Part shown: one piece after another, positions 43,654 to 55,703 of the stretch
How positions within the stretch are numbered: position 1 is the first letter of the stretch
Layout of the letters: each line of letters begins with the position of its first letter
Source: Hemerocallis citrina
Taxonomy: Eukaryota > Streptophyta > Magnoliopsida > Asparagales > Asphodelaceae
NCBI GenBank assembly: GCA_017893485.1
Contig: CM030364.1
Location: 45,994,754 to 46,058,753 of the forward strand
DNA: 64,000 nt
Reading direction: 5' to 3'
Made by a program: the position numbers and the translations under genes
Notes under the pieces: generated by a model
The model's input: only the letters and a program-made list of their open reading frames with translations
What the model was told of the DNA's origin: nothing
Databases searched by the model: none

Positions 43654-46600
43654 TTTTGAGCCACAAACATCATGATTTAGTTGTGATGAAGAAATAATAG
43701 AGAAACATATATGCTTAGATACTGGAAATTTTCATTTTCTTTTACTATTAAAGAAGCTGAGTTCATGCATCTGATTGCCTTCTTAGCATGATTTTTTTAC
43801 CAAAATGGGTTCACTGTCAACTAAGGATGCTATATGTATACAAAAATCCTCCAAATCTGTACAAGAATTGGGCTGAACAAACCGTGTGCAGCCTTATTTT
43901 GGAGCCACAAATATCAATGGTTTAGTTGGGATGAAGAATTAATAGACAAACACATATGCTTAGATACTGGAAATTTTCATTTCCTTTTGCTGTTAAAGAA
44001 ACTGATCGCATGCATCTGATTGTCATCCTAACATGATCTTTTTACCAAAATGGGTTGACTGTCAACTAAGGATGCTGGCTGTATACCAAAATCCTCCAAA
44101 TCTGTACAAGAATTGGGCAGAACAAACCTTGTGCAGCCTTATTTTGGAGCCACAAACATCAATGGTTTAGTTGGGATGAAGAATTAATAGACAAACATAT
44201 ATGCTTAGATACTGGAAATTTTCATTTCCTTTTACTGTTAAAGAAACTGATCGCATGCATCTGATTGTCATCGTAGTATGATTTTTTTACCAAAATGGGT
44301 TGACTGTCAACTAAGGATGCTGGCTGTATACCAAAATCCTCCAAATCTGCACAAGAATTGGGCTGAACAAACCTTGTGCAGGTTTATTTTGGAGCCACAA
44401 ACATCATGATTTAGTTGGGATGAAGAATTAATAGAGAAACATATATGCTTAGATACTGGAAATTTTCATTTTCTTTTACTGTTAAAGAAACTGAATTCAT
44501 GCATCTGATTGTCATCTTAGCAAGATTTTTTTACCAAAATGGGTTCACTGTCAACTAAGGATGCTGTATGTATACCAAAATCATCCAAAACTGTGTAAGA
44601 ATTGGGCTGAACAAACCTTGTGCAGGTTTCTTTTGGAGCCACAAACATCATGATTTAGTTGGGATGAAGATTTAATGGAGAAATATATATGCTTAGATAC
44701 TGGAAATTTTCATTTTCTTTTACTGTTAAAGAAGCTAAATTCCTGCATCTGATTGTCATCTTAGCATGATTTTTTAACCAAAATGGGTTAACTGTCAACT
44801 AAGGATGCTGGCTGTATACCAAAATCCTCCAAATCTGTACAAGAATTGGGCTGAACAAACCTTATGCACGTTTATTTTGGAGCCACAAATATCATGATTT
44901 AGTTGGGATGAAGAAATAATAGAGAAACATATATGCTTAGATACTGGAAATTTTCATTTTCTTTTACTGTTAAAGAAGCCGAGTTCATGCATCTGATTGC
45001 CTTCTTAGCATGATTTTTTAACCAAAATGGGTTAACTGTCAACTAAAGATTCCGTATGTATACCAAAATCCTCCAAATCTGTACAAGAATTGGGCGGAAC
45101 AAACCTTGTGCAGGTATATTTTGGAGCCACAAACATCATGATTTAGTTGGGATGAAGAATTAATAGAGAAACATATATGCTTAGATACTGGAAATTTTCA
45201 TTTTCTTTTACTGTTAAAGAAACTGAATTCATTCATCTTATTGTCATCTTAGCATGATTTTTTTACCAAAATTGGTTCACTTTCAACTAAGGATGCTGTA
45301 TGTATACCAAAATTCTCCGAAACTATACAAGAATTGGGCTGAACAAACCTTGTGCAGGTTTCTTTTGGAGCCACAAACATCATGATTTAGTTGGGATGAA
45401 GAAATAATAGACAAACATATATGCTTAGATACTGGAAATTTTCATTTTCTTTTACTGTTAAAGAAGCTAAGTTCATGCATCTGATTGCCATCTTAGCATG
45501 ATTTTTTTACCAAAATGGGTTCACTGTCAACTAAGGATGCTGTATGTATACCAAATTCCTCCAAATCTGTACAAGAATTGGGCGGAACAAACCTTGTGCA
45601 GCCTTATTTTGGAGCCACAAACATCAATGGTTTAGTTGGGATGAAGAATTAATAGACAAACATATATGCTTAGATACTGGAAATTTTCATTTTCGTTTAC
45701 AGTTAAAGAAACTGAATTCATGCATCTGATTACCATCTTAGCATGATTTTTTTACCAAAATGGGCTCACTGTCAACTAAGGATGTTGTATGTATACCAAA
45801 ATTCTCCAAAACTGTACAAGAATTGGGCTGAACAAACCTTGTGCAGGTTTCTTTTGGAGCCACAAACATCATGGTTTAGTTAGGATGAAGAATTAATGGA
45901 GAAACATAATTGCTTAGATACTGGAAATTTTCATTTTCATTTACTGTCAAAGATGCTGAATTCATGCATCTGATTGCCATCTTAGCATGATTTTTTTACC
46001 AAAATGGGTTAACTGTCAACTAAGGATGCTGTATGTACACCAAAATCTTCCAAAACTGTACAAGAATTGGGCTGAACAAACCTTGTGCAGGTTTATTATG
46101 GAGCCACAAACATCATGATTTTGTTGGGATGAAGAATTAATAGAGAAACATATATGTTTAGATACTGGAAATTTTCATTTTCTTTAACTGTTAAAGAAAC
46201 TGATCGCATGCATCTGATTGTCATCTTGGCATGATTTTTTTTACCAAAATGGGTTCACTGTCAACTAAGGATGCTGTATGTATACCAAAATCCTCCAAAT
46301 CTGTACAAGAATTGGGCTGAACAAACCTTGTGCAGGTTTCTTTTGGAGCCACAAACATCATGGTTTAGTTGGGATGAAGAATTAATGGAGAAACATATAT
46401 GCTTAGTTACTGAAAATTTTCATTTTCTTTTACTGTTAAAGAAGCTGAATTCATGCATCTGATTGTCATCTTAGCATGATTTTTTAACCAAAATGGGTAA
46501 ACTGTCAACTAAGGATGCTGGCTGTATACCAAAATCATCCAAATCTGTACAAGAATTGGGCTGAACAAACCTTGTGCAGGTTTATTTTGGAGCCACAAAC

Positions 46601-48406
46601 ATCATGATTTAGTTGGGATGAAGAAATAATAGAGAAACATATATGCTTAGATACTGGAATTTTTCATTTTCTTTTACTATTAAAGAAGCTGAGTTCATGC
46701 ATCTGATTGCCTTGTTAGCATGATTTTTTAACCAAAATGGGTTAACTATCAACTAAGGTTGCTGTATGTATACCAAAATCCTCCAAATCTGTACAAGAAT
46801 TGGGTGGAACAAACCTTGTGCATGTTTATTTTGGAGCCACAAACATCATGATTTAGTTGGGATGAAGAATTAATAGAGAAACATATATGCTTAGATACTT
46901 GAATTTTTCATTTTTTTTTACTGTTAAAGAAACTGAATTCATGCGTCTGATTGTCATCTTAGCATGATTTTTTTACCAAAATGGTTTCACTGTCAGCTGT
47001 ATGTATACCAAAATCCTCCAAAACTGTACAAGAATTGGGCTAAACAAACCTTGTGCAGGTTTCTTTTGGAGCCACAAACATCATGATTTAGTTAGGATGA
47101 AGAAATAATAGAGAAACATATATGCTTAGATACTGGAAATTTTCATTTTCTTTTACTGTTAAAGAAGCTGAGTTCATGCATCTGATTGCCATCTTAGCAT
47201 GATTTTTTTACCAAAATGGGTTCACTGCCAACTAAGGATGCTGTATGTATACCAAAATCCTCCAAATCTGTACAAGAACTGGGCGGAACAAACCTTGTGC
47301 AGCCTTATTTTGGAGCCACAAATATCAATGGTTTAGTTGGGATGAAGAATTAATAGACAAACATATATGCTTAGATACTGGAAATTTTCTTTTTCTTTTA
47401 CTGTTAAAGAAACTGAATTCATGCATCTGATTGCCATCTTAGCATGATTTTTTTACCAAAATGGGTTCACTGTCAACTAAGGATGCTGTATGTATACCAA
47501 AATCCTACAAAACTGTACAAGAATTTGGCTGAACAAACCTTGTGCAGGTTTCTTTTGGAGCCACAAACATCATGGTTTAGTTGGGATGAAGAATTAATGG
47601 AGAAACATATATGCTTAGATACTGGAAACTTTCATTTTCTTTTACTATCAAAGATGCTGTATTCATGCATCTGATTGGCATCTTAGCATGATTTTTTTAC
47701 CAAAATGGGTTAACTGTCAACTAAGGATGCTGTATGTATACCAAAATCCTCCAAAACTGTACAAGAATTGGGCTGAACAAACCTTGTGCAGGTTTATTTT
47801 GGACACAAACATCATGATTTAGTTGGGATGAAGAATTAATAGAGAAACATATATGCTTAGATACTGAAAATTTTCATTTTCTTTTACTGTTAAAGAAACT
47901 GATCGCATGCATCTGATTGGCATCTTAGCATGATTTTTTTTACCAAAATGAGTTAACTGTCAACTAAGGATGTTGTATGTATACTAAAATCCTCCAAATC
48001 TATACAAGAATTGAGCTGAACAAACCTTGTGCAGGTTTCTTTTGGAGCCACAAACATCATGGTTTAGTTGGGATGAAGAATTAATGGAGAAACATATATG
48101 CTTAGATACTGGAAATTTTCATTTTCTTTTACTGTTAAAGAAGCTGAATTCATGCATCTGATTGTCATCTTAGCATGATTTTTTAACCAAAATGGGTTAA
48201 CTGTAAACTAAGGATGCTGGCTGTATACCCAAATCCTCCAAATCTGTACAAGAATTGGGCTGAACAAACCTTGTGCAGGTTTATTTTGGAGCCACAAACA
48301 TCATGTTTTAGTTGGGATGAAGAATTAATAGACAAACATATATGCTTAGATACTGGATATTTTCATTTTCTTTTACTGTTAAAGAAGCTGAATTCATGCA
48401 TCTGAA
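43654..48406 (+). repeat. 244-bp tandem repeat, 3' block of CACTA copy 2
   Basis: Duplicate of 23,893-28,645; about 20 units in the same order with the same internal variants, so no unit gain or loss has occurred since duplication. Confidence 0.95.
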
Positions 48407-49828
48407 GATTTAAGATTTAGGATGGCAAATTTTGATTGGGCTGTGATTGGATTGTTTAGTGGTTGTCGTCTATGTTCTTAATTGGGCTGTGATTAGAAAG
48501 AGATGGCTCGAGTGGAGATCTGGAAACCCATATAGAGACATCTCGTTTATAATAATTTTTTATTATTGTTGTTCTTGTCGCTCTTGCTGTTGTTGCTGAT
48601 GTCTCTTTGTGTGCGTGTGCTGAAGGGAAAGAAGGGATGAGAGAGAGATGAGGAAAATGCCGCTATGTTAGCCAGGTGTATCCTCATTCTCTACCATTCT
48701 TTGTTTCCATTTCTAGCTTCTATATTTGGTTTCCTTCCACGATGACAGTTCCTTAAAACTACACTTAATATGAGCCCCTTCTTATTTTTCTTATTTTTCT
48801 TATATTTGGTTTCCTGTTGAACTAAATTTTTTTTTTCATAGAGCGGTCACTCAGATGAAGGAAATTCTGATGATCAGCACTGAAGCTACTCGAGGGGTAT
48901 GGATCTGTGGTCAGCCTACTCTAGTTGTTGTTGTTATGTTGTCCTTGTTGTTGTTATATTCTGGATTGTTGTTTTAAGTAATTGTTGAGATATTTGGGAT
49001 GTTAATTACTGTATTTGTTAATTATGACACTGTGTTAATTATGCGGTGAATTTGGACGATTAATGGACTATGTGTGAAACTTTATTATCTTAATTAATTC
49101 TTGTGTTTGGTTGTGATTTGCGCATTAATATGCCTGAAATTGGTTGAATCAGTTGTGAATTAGTTTACAGGTTCTTTAAATGAAATTGTGAATTGAAATC
49201 GAATGAAAAGTTGGAGTAGGAAAAACCAACGGGCATACACCGGCGTTTCATAGAACGCCGGTGTATCTAATCGTTTAGTTGAAAATTTCGTTAGGGGGGG
49301 CGTTTCCACGCACGCCGGTGTACCCATATATCTATAGCGGCGCGTCAGAAAACGCCGGTGAATATTTATATACCGGCGTTTCCACGCACGCCGGTGTACC
49401 CATATATCTATAGCGGCGCGTCAGAAAACGCCGGTGAATATCTATATACCGGCGTTTTATAACACGCCGGTGATTGTAATTAGGGAAATAAGGGCGCTCA
49501 GAAACAAGCATACACCGGCGTTCAATGACCGCCGGTAAATATTGGACATACACCGGCATTTCTACAAACGCCAGTGAAAGATATATACCGGCGGTATGTG
49601 ACCGCCGGTGAATGTATATTGGGGAAAGAACGACATTCAGAAATTCGCATATACCAGCGTTTGTCTGGCCGCCGGTGTATTTTCAAGATATACCGGCGTC
49701 CAGAAGAAACGCCGGTGAATGCACCTATCTTTCCACGACGCTCGATTCGGCGATATTTGTACCGGCATTTTTATAAACGCAGGTGTAGGGCTAAAAACGC
49801 GCCGGCGAATAACTTCTGTGTTGTAGTG

Positions 49829-50054
49829 AAATATGTAAAATCAAATCATTTGAAATTTATTTGCCCATCCATCATGTGACTATAAAAAAAAATAATTTTC
49901 AGCCATACAATTTTGTAATACTTCAAAGGATGGACAAATGAATTTAAAATGATTTGATTTTACATATTTAGACTAATTTCGGATCGTCGATATGAAGGTG
50001 GAAAGGCCAAGTGCACACGCCGTGTGCACCATAGGTGGTGCACAACGGAAGACT
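49829..50054. mobile_element. MITE-B, right part, unit 2
   Basis: Duplicate of 30,068-30,293. Confidence 0.75.
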
Positions 50055-50055
50055 T

Positions 50056-50115
<60 letters not shown>

Positions 50116-50117
<2 letters not shown>

Positions 50118-50284
50118 GTAAAATGGATATGAGCAACTTGCTCATTTAGTAAATGAGCAATTGATTATGTGGCATACATGTGCTACATTGGACAACTAAC
50201 CATTTTAAAGATTTTCAAATCACATGTATGCCACATCATCAATTGCTTATTCACTAAATGAGCAAGTTGCTCATATCCCTTTTT

Positions 50285-50287
<3 letters not shown>
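50116..50287. mobile_element. MITE-A, right copy of unit 2
   Basis: 172 bp with TA runs on both sides; duplicate of 30,351-30,522. Confidence 0.8.
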
Positions 50288-50358
<71 letters not shown>

Positions 50359-50730
50359 AGAATGAGAGAGAGAGAATTAAATAAATAAAGGAGTTGTTTT
50401 GGAGGGAATTTGAATTTGAGTTTTGAGGAAAAACTTTTAAAGGAAAAAATGTGTTTTGTGAGGTTAGATCTGTGCGTTAGATTTTGAGAGGATTGAATGA
50501 GAGCCACTTGATAGCTTTCTTTGTGTTTTATTATATAGATATATATAGAGAGAGAAATAATTAAATAAATAAAAAAGTCATTTTGGGGGGATTTGAATCT
50601 AAGTTTTGGGGGAAACTTTTTTTTGGGGGGGGGGGGGGGGGGGGGGGAGAATGTGATTTGTGAGGTTAGATCTGGGCCTTTAATTTTTGGGGGATTGAAG
50701 AGCCACTTGATAGCTTTCTTTGTGTTTTAT

Positions 50731-50766
<36 letters not shown>

Positions 50767-51483
50767 ATCAATCGGATGGGAGATGATCTCCCGAAAGCAA
50801 ATTATTTTTAATTAAAAAAATCTCGGACAGTTGCGTTCCATTTCTTCTCAAATCTTTGCTGGCAAAAAACCTATAGATTTAGGCCTATAAAACTTATATG
50901 GGTCCATATTTGGATTTAATATAGATTTAATTAAGATTTAACATATAATTAAGAATCTTAATCAACACATGATATTGGATGGGAAATTTTATTCCATCCG
51001 ATACATTTTAATTTATTTTAAAAATAAAATTTAAATGGGACGGAATTTCATCTCTCATCCGTCTAAATTTGGCAATCAAAACTCAATTTTTGGGTTTAAA
51101 TGACTAAAAGACATTTCCAAATTTTCTATTTCTACAAATACCTAAATTTTAACTTCCATCACTACATATGCTCTTACCGAGTGAGTGCTTGTCTTCTATC
51201 CCATGCCTTCAGGATATTGTAAACCCTTAATTTAAACCTAACCTTTTTAATAAAAAAAAAAAAAAAGAAGCAATGTGAGGTTTTAGGATGTGTTTCTTTT
51301 GTTTTCCGCAGCGATGCTCTTTTCCAGTTTTCATCGATCCTTCTCTTTTTCATGGTGCTTGATCTTGTTGGCAAAAGAATTCCACTAAGAAGAAAAGTTG
51401 TTCGAATTGACAACCTATGGTGTCGTCTCGTATGCAAACCATATAATTAAGAATGGTCTCTTACTCACTTTAGTTCGCTTTGT
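50288..51483. other. GA/poly-G direct repeats and A+T-rich flank at unit 2/unit 3 junction
   Basis: Repeats the content of 30,523-31,663, with shorter TA and G runs. It includes about 70 bp (near 51,115-51,190) that the unit 1/unit 2 junction lacks, plus several substitutions (50,883, 50,938). No gene recognised. Confidence 0.5.
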
Positions 51484-51926
51484 AACAAATTAACACGGCA
51501 CAGAGAAGCTAATGTTAAAAAAATTTAGACTACTATATGAACCGAGAATTAAAGGGAGGTGCCTGAGACTGACATCTCATCTTTTGACAACATTTTGGTA
51601 TCTTCGAATTGCTTTTTACCACATGAATTTTTTGTGTGAATATTTTGGACTAGGAGGTTAAGTGGAAGGTGTCAAAGTAGGCAAACTGAATCATCTCGAT
51701 TTATATACATTCAAATAGATGATATACATACTCAAATCAAATTCATAAATTCATAATTTGAACACACTGACTTGCTAGTAGCTAGCAAATTTACAATGGA
51801 AGCTAGGCAAGATTTTAGGATTGACATAGATAGATATACACAGTTGCACACTAGTGGGGAAGTTAGAATTTGACTTAATTTTTGGCGATCGAAATTACCC
51901 ACCCAATCTTCTTAATTTATGCTTTT

Positions 51927-53215
51927 TCAAGCAGTTGGGTATGAAGCTTGCATGGCAATGCCACATAATCCTTCCTTAGCAGCCACATCCCTTTCCATCC
52001 TTATGTACCCATTCTCTCCCCATGAAGCTCCCCATGAGTTCTTTATTAACCAATACTTAGTACCGTCACTTGTTATACCGTAACCAACGGCAGTCACACC
52101 GTGGTCAAGATCAGTCCCGCATTCTCCTGTGAAGACTCCGCCTGAATACCCCTGGAAGGCGAAACCACCTGCATCAATGGCAACAGAGATGGGTTGGTTG
52201 GCTACGGCCTTAAGGAGTGCAGCTTCGCTATTTGCAGGCACATCTTCGTAGCCAGTGATGGAAGCTGCATGAGACGCGGCCTTGTTGGCATTGCAGGTGT
52301 CATCAGTTCCTTGGTAGGGGTAGTTTGCTTCGGTAGTTAAGCCTTTGTTCTTCATTATAAACTTGAAGGCGTCATCCATGAGGCCTCCACTGCAGCCTTG
52401 GTCCACGCCTTTGACATCACAGTCCACAAGCTCTTGCTCTGAGAGGGAGATGAGCTTGCCTGTGCTCAGTTTGTTGATTCCTTCAGTTGCACCTACTGCA
52501 GAGAATGCCCAACAACTACCTATAAAAGATACAAATACGTACACAAAAATGTAAGATAAGTGTAGTGATTTTTAATATAAAATCTGGATCCTACATAGTT
52601 TATTTTACTATAGGAGAAACATGAGGGATCCATCTGAGGTGCAGAAGCAATTGACCTGGACCACATGTATCGTCAATATCTTTTATCAATATCTTGCAAT
52701 ATGAAAGTAGTACAACTTTTGTATACTCAATAAGAGTAATTACTTGGTAATGTATATGGTTGCTATAACTATGAGTAACTTTACTTACCACATTGGCCTT
52801 GATCCTTGACTGGAGTGACTGCACCCTTTGTCCTCCAGTCCATAGATGCTGGCACGGCCGTGACATTCTCATATTTGAAGGTAGACGTAGTGATCTTTGA
52901 TGAAGGCTTAAACCCGTTTCGTGCCCTGAACTCCTCATTGGTGAGATCCGTGAATTTGTTAAGACCAAGCTTGTACTTTTGGTTTTGGGCATTGAATGCT
53001 TCAATCCGCTCGACGTTGGCCTTAAATATCTCGAACCGCTCTGCCTTCTCAGCTGAGTCCTTGTACACTCGTCCATTCTGAACCATCCATGCTTCATGCC
53101 TCTCCACCATTGACATTTCACTAAGGCTGCGTGATTCTACTGCCGAATGAGAAGCCCAAATACTGAGGATCACGAACAAGGCCAACCATAAGCAACTCTG
53201 TGTAGGAAATGCCAT
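51927..53215 (-). CDS. Papain-like cysteine protease (SAG12/SAG39 type), copy 3
   Basis: Exons complement(51927..52519, 52789..53215), a 269-bp phase-1 intron, 339 aa. The signal peptide, propeptide and catalytic Q139, C145, H282 and N303 are intact. Two residues differ from copies 1 and 2: V207 to A ([10 protein letters not shown]) and T291 to I (GYGITSDG), the latter nine residues after the catalytic histidine. Coding sequence has several silent changes and the intron has indels. It is the most divergent copy but still looks functional. The TATA region and signal peptide are unchanged. Confidence 0.93.
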
Positions 53216-53279
53216 GTTAATTTGAGAACAATTAACTAATTAGATGAAGTCTGGTATATTGTTACGTAGAATGCATGAG

Positions 53280-53288
53280 TTTATATAG
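53280..53288 (-). promoter_or_regulatory. TATA box of protease copy 3
   Basis: CCTATATAAAC on the minus strand at the same distance from the ATG (53,215) as in the other copies. Confidence 0.6.
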
Positions 53289-54433
53289 GCGTTAGAGAGA
53301 GTGTTCGACACTCAGTTTAAACTTATAATACTGTACCATTTAGGAGATCGAAAGAGACATGTGCGTAGCGTGTGAGTTGGTACGAATGTAGGTTCTGTTC
53401 CCATTCATTTGGGGTTTGGCGGGATTGGGAGAGAGATGGATTTGTATAGTTCCTCAATTGCTAATGATTACCGTAAGCTAACCGCCTTTTTAATGAAGAT
53501 TCCTTTACTTGATTACAGTTTGATGAGCACTCTGTAAGAATGAAACAAATTAGTTAAGATATAAAATTTTCTGCTGTGAGCTATGGTTAATTAATTGGGC
53601 AAAAAACAAAGTGCCCCAAACGAGTTTGGCTTGAGTACAGAATGCACATACAACGTTTGAAAGAAATACATTATATTTATTCATGCACCTCTTAACTTAA
53701 CACATTCCATTAACTTTGAATTATTAAATTACATTTCTACCCTTATGCTTTCTTATCTCGATCTCTTTTTCCTTTCTCTCCTTTCTTCATTCTCAAACAT
53801 TAAATATAACCAAATCTGAATCTCATCATCTTGCCAAACGTCGGCACCGATTGGCAATGGTCGGCAAGAGTTCGGTTTGGGAGGCAGCGGTCGGCAGCGG
53901 TAAGCAGTTCGACTATCTTTTCCTTTTTCTTCTTTCCCCCAAAATCTAGGGTTTCTAAAATCAAAATCAAATAAGGAAAACCCATATTAAAACCGGCCCC
54001 TAATTCGAACTAACCCAACTCAACAAAAGAGGAAAAAGATCATCAAAATAACTACAACCCTTTGATGCACCTATCTCGTCCTCTAATATAATGCTAGTTA
54101 TATCTTTGATTTGTCCTTTAATTTTTGTTCAGTTGTTGTTCGTTGTGATTAGAAGCCAAGAGCCGCTCTAGGTTTATGTGAGTACTGGAACTTGTTTTGA
54201 TTTTTAATAGAGCTTAAGAACTTGTTAAAGTAGGTTTGTAGTGGATTTTAGGTGAGTAGAGAAACAGATGGTACTTTAGGCACAATAAAAGTTAGAATCT
54301 GAGTGTTTTTTTAGTGAATGATGATTTGATGGAGGTCTCTTGACCCCTGAGGACCTTGCGAGGCCATCGGTGGAAGGTTTTTGGACCGAAACATGGTCAT
54401 GGAGAGGATGATGCTCTTAACGGCTTCGACGGG
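53289..54433. other. Upstream region of protease copy 3, no clear gene
   Basis: Counterpart of 13,699-14,873, with a deletion that removes the A-run near 53,970. Nothing recognised. Confidence 0.45.
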
Positions 54434-54830
54434 AGCCCCCCCCCCCCCCCCCCCCCCCCCCCCAGCGTAGACCCTCTGGACGTGGGGTGAGCATGTTGAA
54501 GAGGCAGCTGTTCAGGTTGAGGCTACTAAACTTGTCGATCATGTTGAGGAGAGAAACAGAGAAGAAGAAGAAGAAGAACACAGAGGAAACATCCTCAAGC
54601 GGAGGAAGTGGAGGAAGAAGGGTGGCTCTTTGGCTTGACGCCGCCTGCCTTCCCTTTTCCCTTTGGAGCCATGGCTGAAAACTACTTTTACTGGCGAGTA
54701 TGGTCGGATTTCTTTTTCTGCTTCTCACAGATAGCGTCAACCTGTTCTGCTAATTCTAGTGTGGGAGCAAACAAATGATTTGTGAATTCTTTTGGAACCA
54801 ATAAAAGCTAACATTTTTACTACTTGCCGA
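54434..54830. other. Poly-C breakpoint and unassigned coding-like patch
   Basis: A C-run of 28 bases (54,436-54,463) joins unit 3 to new sequence. From 54,490 one frame reads EAAVQVEATKLVDHVEERNR, then an (E)n stretch from GAAGAAGAA repeats, then KRRKWRKKGGSLA and a stop. It could be an exon tail of a host gene, but I do not recognise it. Confidence 0.35.
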
Positions 54831-55526
54831 TGTTGACCGTTTTCAACGCTGCTGCTGACCTGTAAAAAAGTTTGAAACACCCGGGATTGATCCCGACGAC
54901 GAACCCACTGACGCTCAAGTCAGTAATCTGAAAGATTATGAAAGATCTTTTTTGAAGAAATATACTGATTACCTCTTTATGGTGGGGGTGGAGATGTATT
55001 TATAGTCGTCTTTGAAAACAGTTTAGAGATAATCATTTATCTCTTCTTCCTAGTGTTTTTGGATAAGAAATGGAGTTTAAATTCCTTCATGATGAGAGAG
55101 ATTTGGTTTAAACCATTTCTCAGGGATAATCATGAATTTAAATAACTCTTTAACTGATCTGGGTCTATTTATAATGGGCTGACATCATAACCTAGTAATA
55201 CTTATCCATTTTGGGTTATTAGGCCTTGGAAAATGCTCAGTTCCCATTTTTAGACCCGTTTGTAGGGAAAATTACTATTTTGCCCGTAAGAGCTTTGAGA
55301 TTCGTGGTCGATTTGAACGGTCCCGATTTGGTTCTATTTCTAGCCACATCACCTACACATTAGCTCACTTCCTGAATCACTCCACACATTTTTAACCTCT
55401 TGGTGTTTTGCTCCTTCTAAACCCCAAATTAGAGATGATTGGTGATTACTCTTTATTAGTGTTTGTTGGGTACTTTGGCTAGAAAGAAATAGTAGTCTTT
55501 AATTGTGCATCTTCATCTGCACAACA
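54831..55526 (-). mobile_element. Probable solo LTR, gypsy-like
   Basis: Bounded by TGTTG at 54,831 and CAACA at 55,526. On the minus strand a TATA box, CTATAAATACA (54,995-55,005), is followed about 100 bp on by GACTTGAGCGTCAGTGGGTT and then a C/G-rich palindrome, GGGATCAATCCC. GACTTGAGCGTC-type motifs shortly after the TATA box are typical of many plant Ty3/gypsy LTRs. No matching 5-bp target duplication and no primer-binding site was found, so exact ends are uncertain. Confidence 0.5.
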
Positions 55527-55671
55527 AGTATAAGTGTATGGTAGGAGTCATCTACCTCTCTTCACTCTAAGAGAGATATACATCTTACTTTAGCATTACA
55601 TCTATTACCTTCTCATGGTTTCTTTAGCAGCTAAGACATGTATTTGTAAATATTTGCTAATTTCTAATATA

Positions 55672-55703
55672 CTAGTTGGAATTTACCGTGCACCAAGTGC
55701 ACG
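55672..55703 (-). mobile_element. Helitron 3' terminus
   Basis: On the minus strand a perfect 7-bp stem with 3-nt loop (CGTGCAC TTG GTGCACG, 55,703-55,687) is followed by 11 nt and then CTAG (55,675-55,672) with T next. Stem-loop, a 10-12 nt spacer and CTRR before T is the Helitron 3' end signature. It opens an element that would extend to the right, toward the RPA-like gene. Confidence 0.65.

Larger units (their letters stand above)
35679..49828 (+). mobile_element. CACTA (En/Spm) DNA transposon, copy 2, 14,150 bp
   Basis: Same CACTACAACACA ends and same AAA flanks as copy 1, at the same site in the same MITE-B. It was therefore copied as part of the segmental duplication and is not an independent insertion. 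It is 7 bp longer than copy 1 through a poly-C and a TTA change. Subterminal hairpins lie at 35,691-35,949 and 49,226-49,816. Confidence 0.95.
31664..51483. repeat. Tandem segmental duplication, unit 2 (about 19,820 bp)
   Basis: Near-identical copy of unit 1 with the same order of genes and elements. Offsets move between 19,754 and 19,770 only at microsatellites (GA, TTA, TA, poly-C and poly-G). Observed base differences include 31,684 (C where units 1 and 3 have A), 36,657 and 39,817. Confidence 0.95.
51484..54433. repeat. Tandem segmental duplication, unit 3 (partial, about 2.95 kb)
   Basis: Matches unit 1 from 11,894 to 14,873 with clearly more differences (substitutions, small indels in flanks and intron) than units 1 and 2 show between themselves. 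Homology stops at GACGGG (54,433), just before a poly-C run. The CACTA and MITE insertions are absent because they lie beyond this breakpoint. Confidence 0.93.

Noticed and set aside
50593..50811. ORFs through G-runs and TA-runs near MITE-A
   Set aside because: Frames change with microsatellite length between the two units, so there is no coding constraint.
54417..54740. Minus-strand 107-aa ORF with polyglycine and polyphenylalanine
   Set aside because: Driven by the poly-C and (GAA)n runs; no motif and it crosses the duplication breakpoint.
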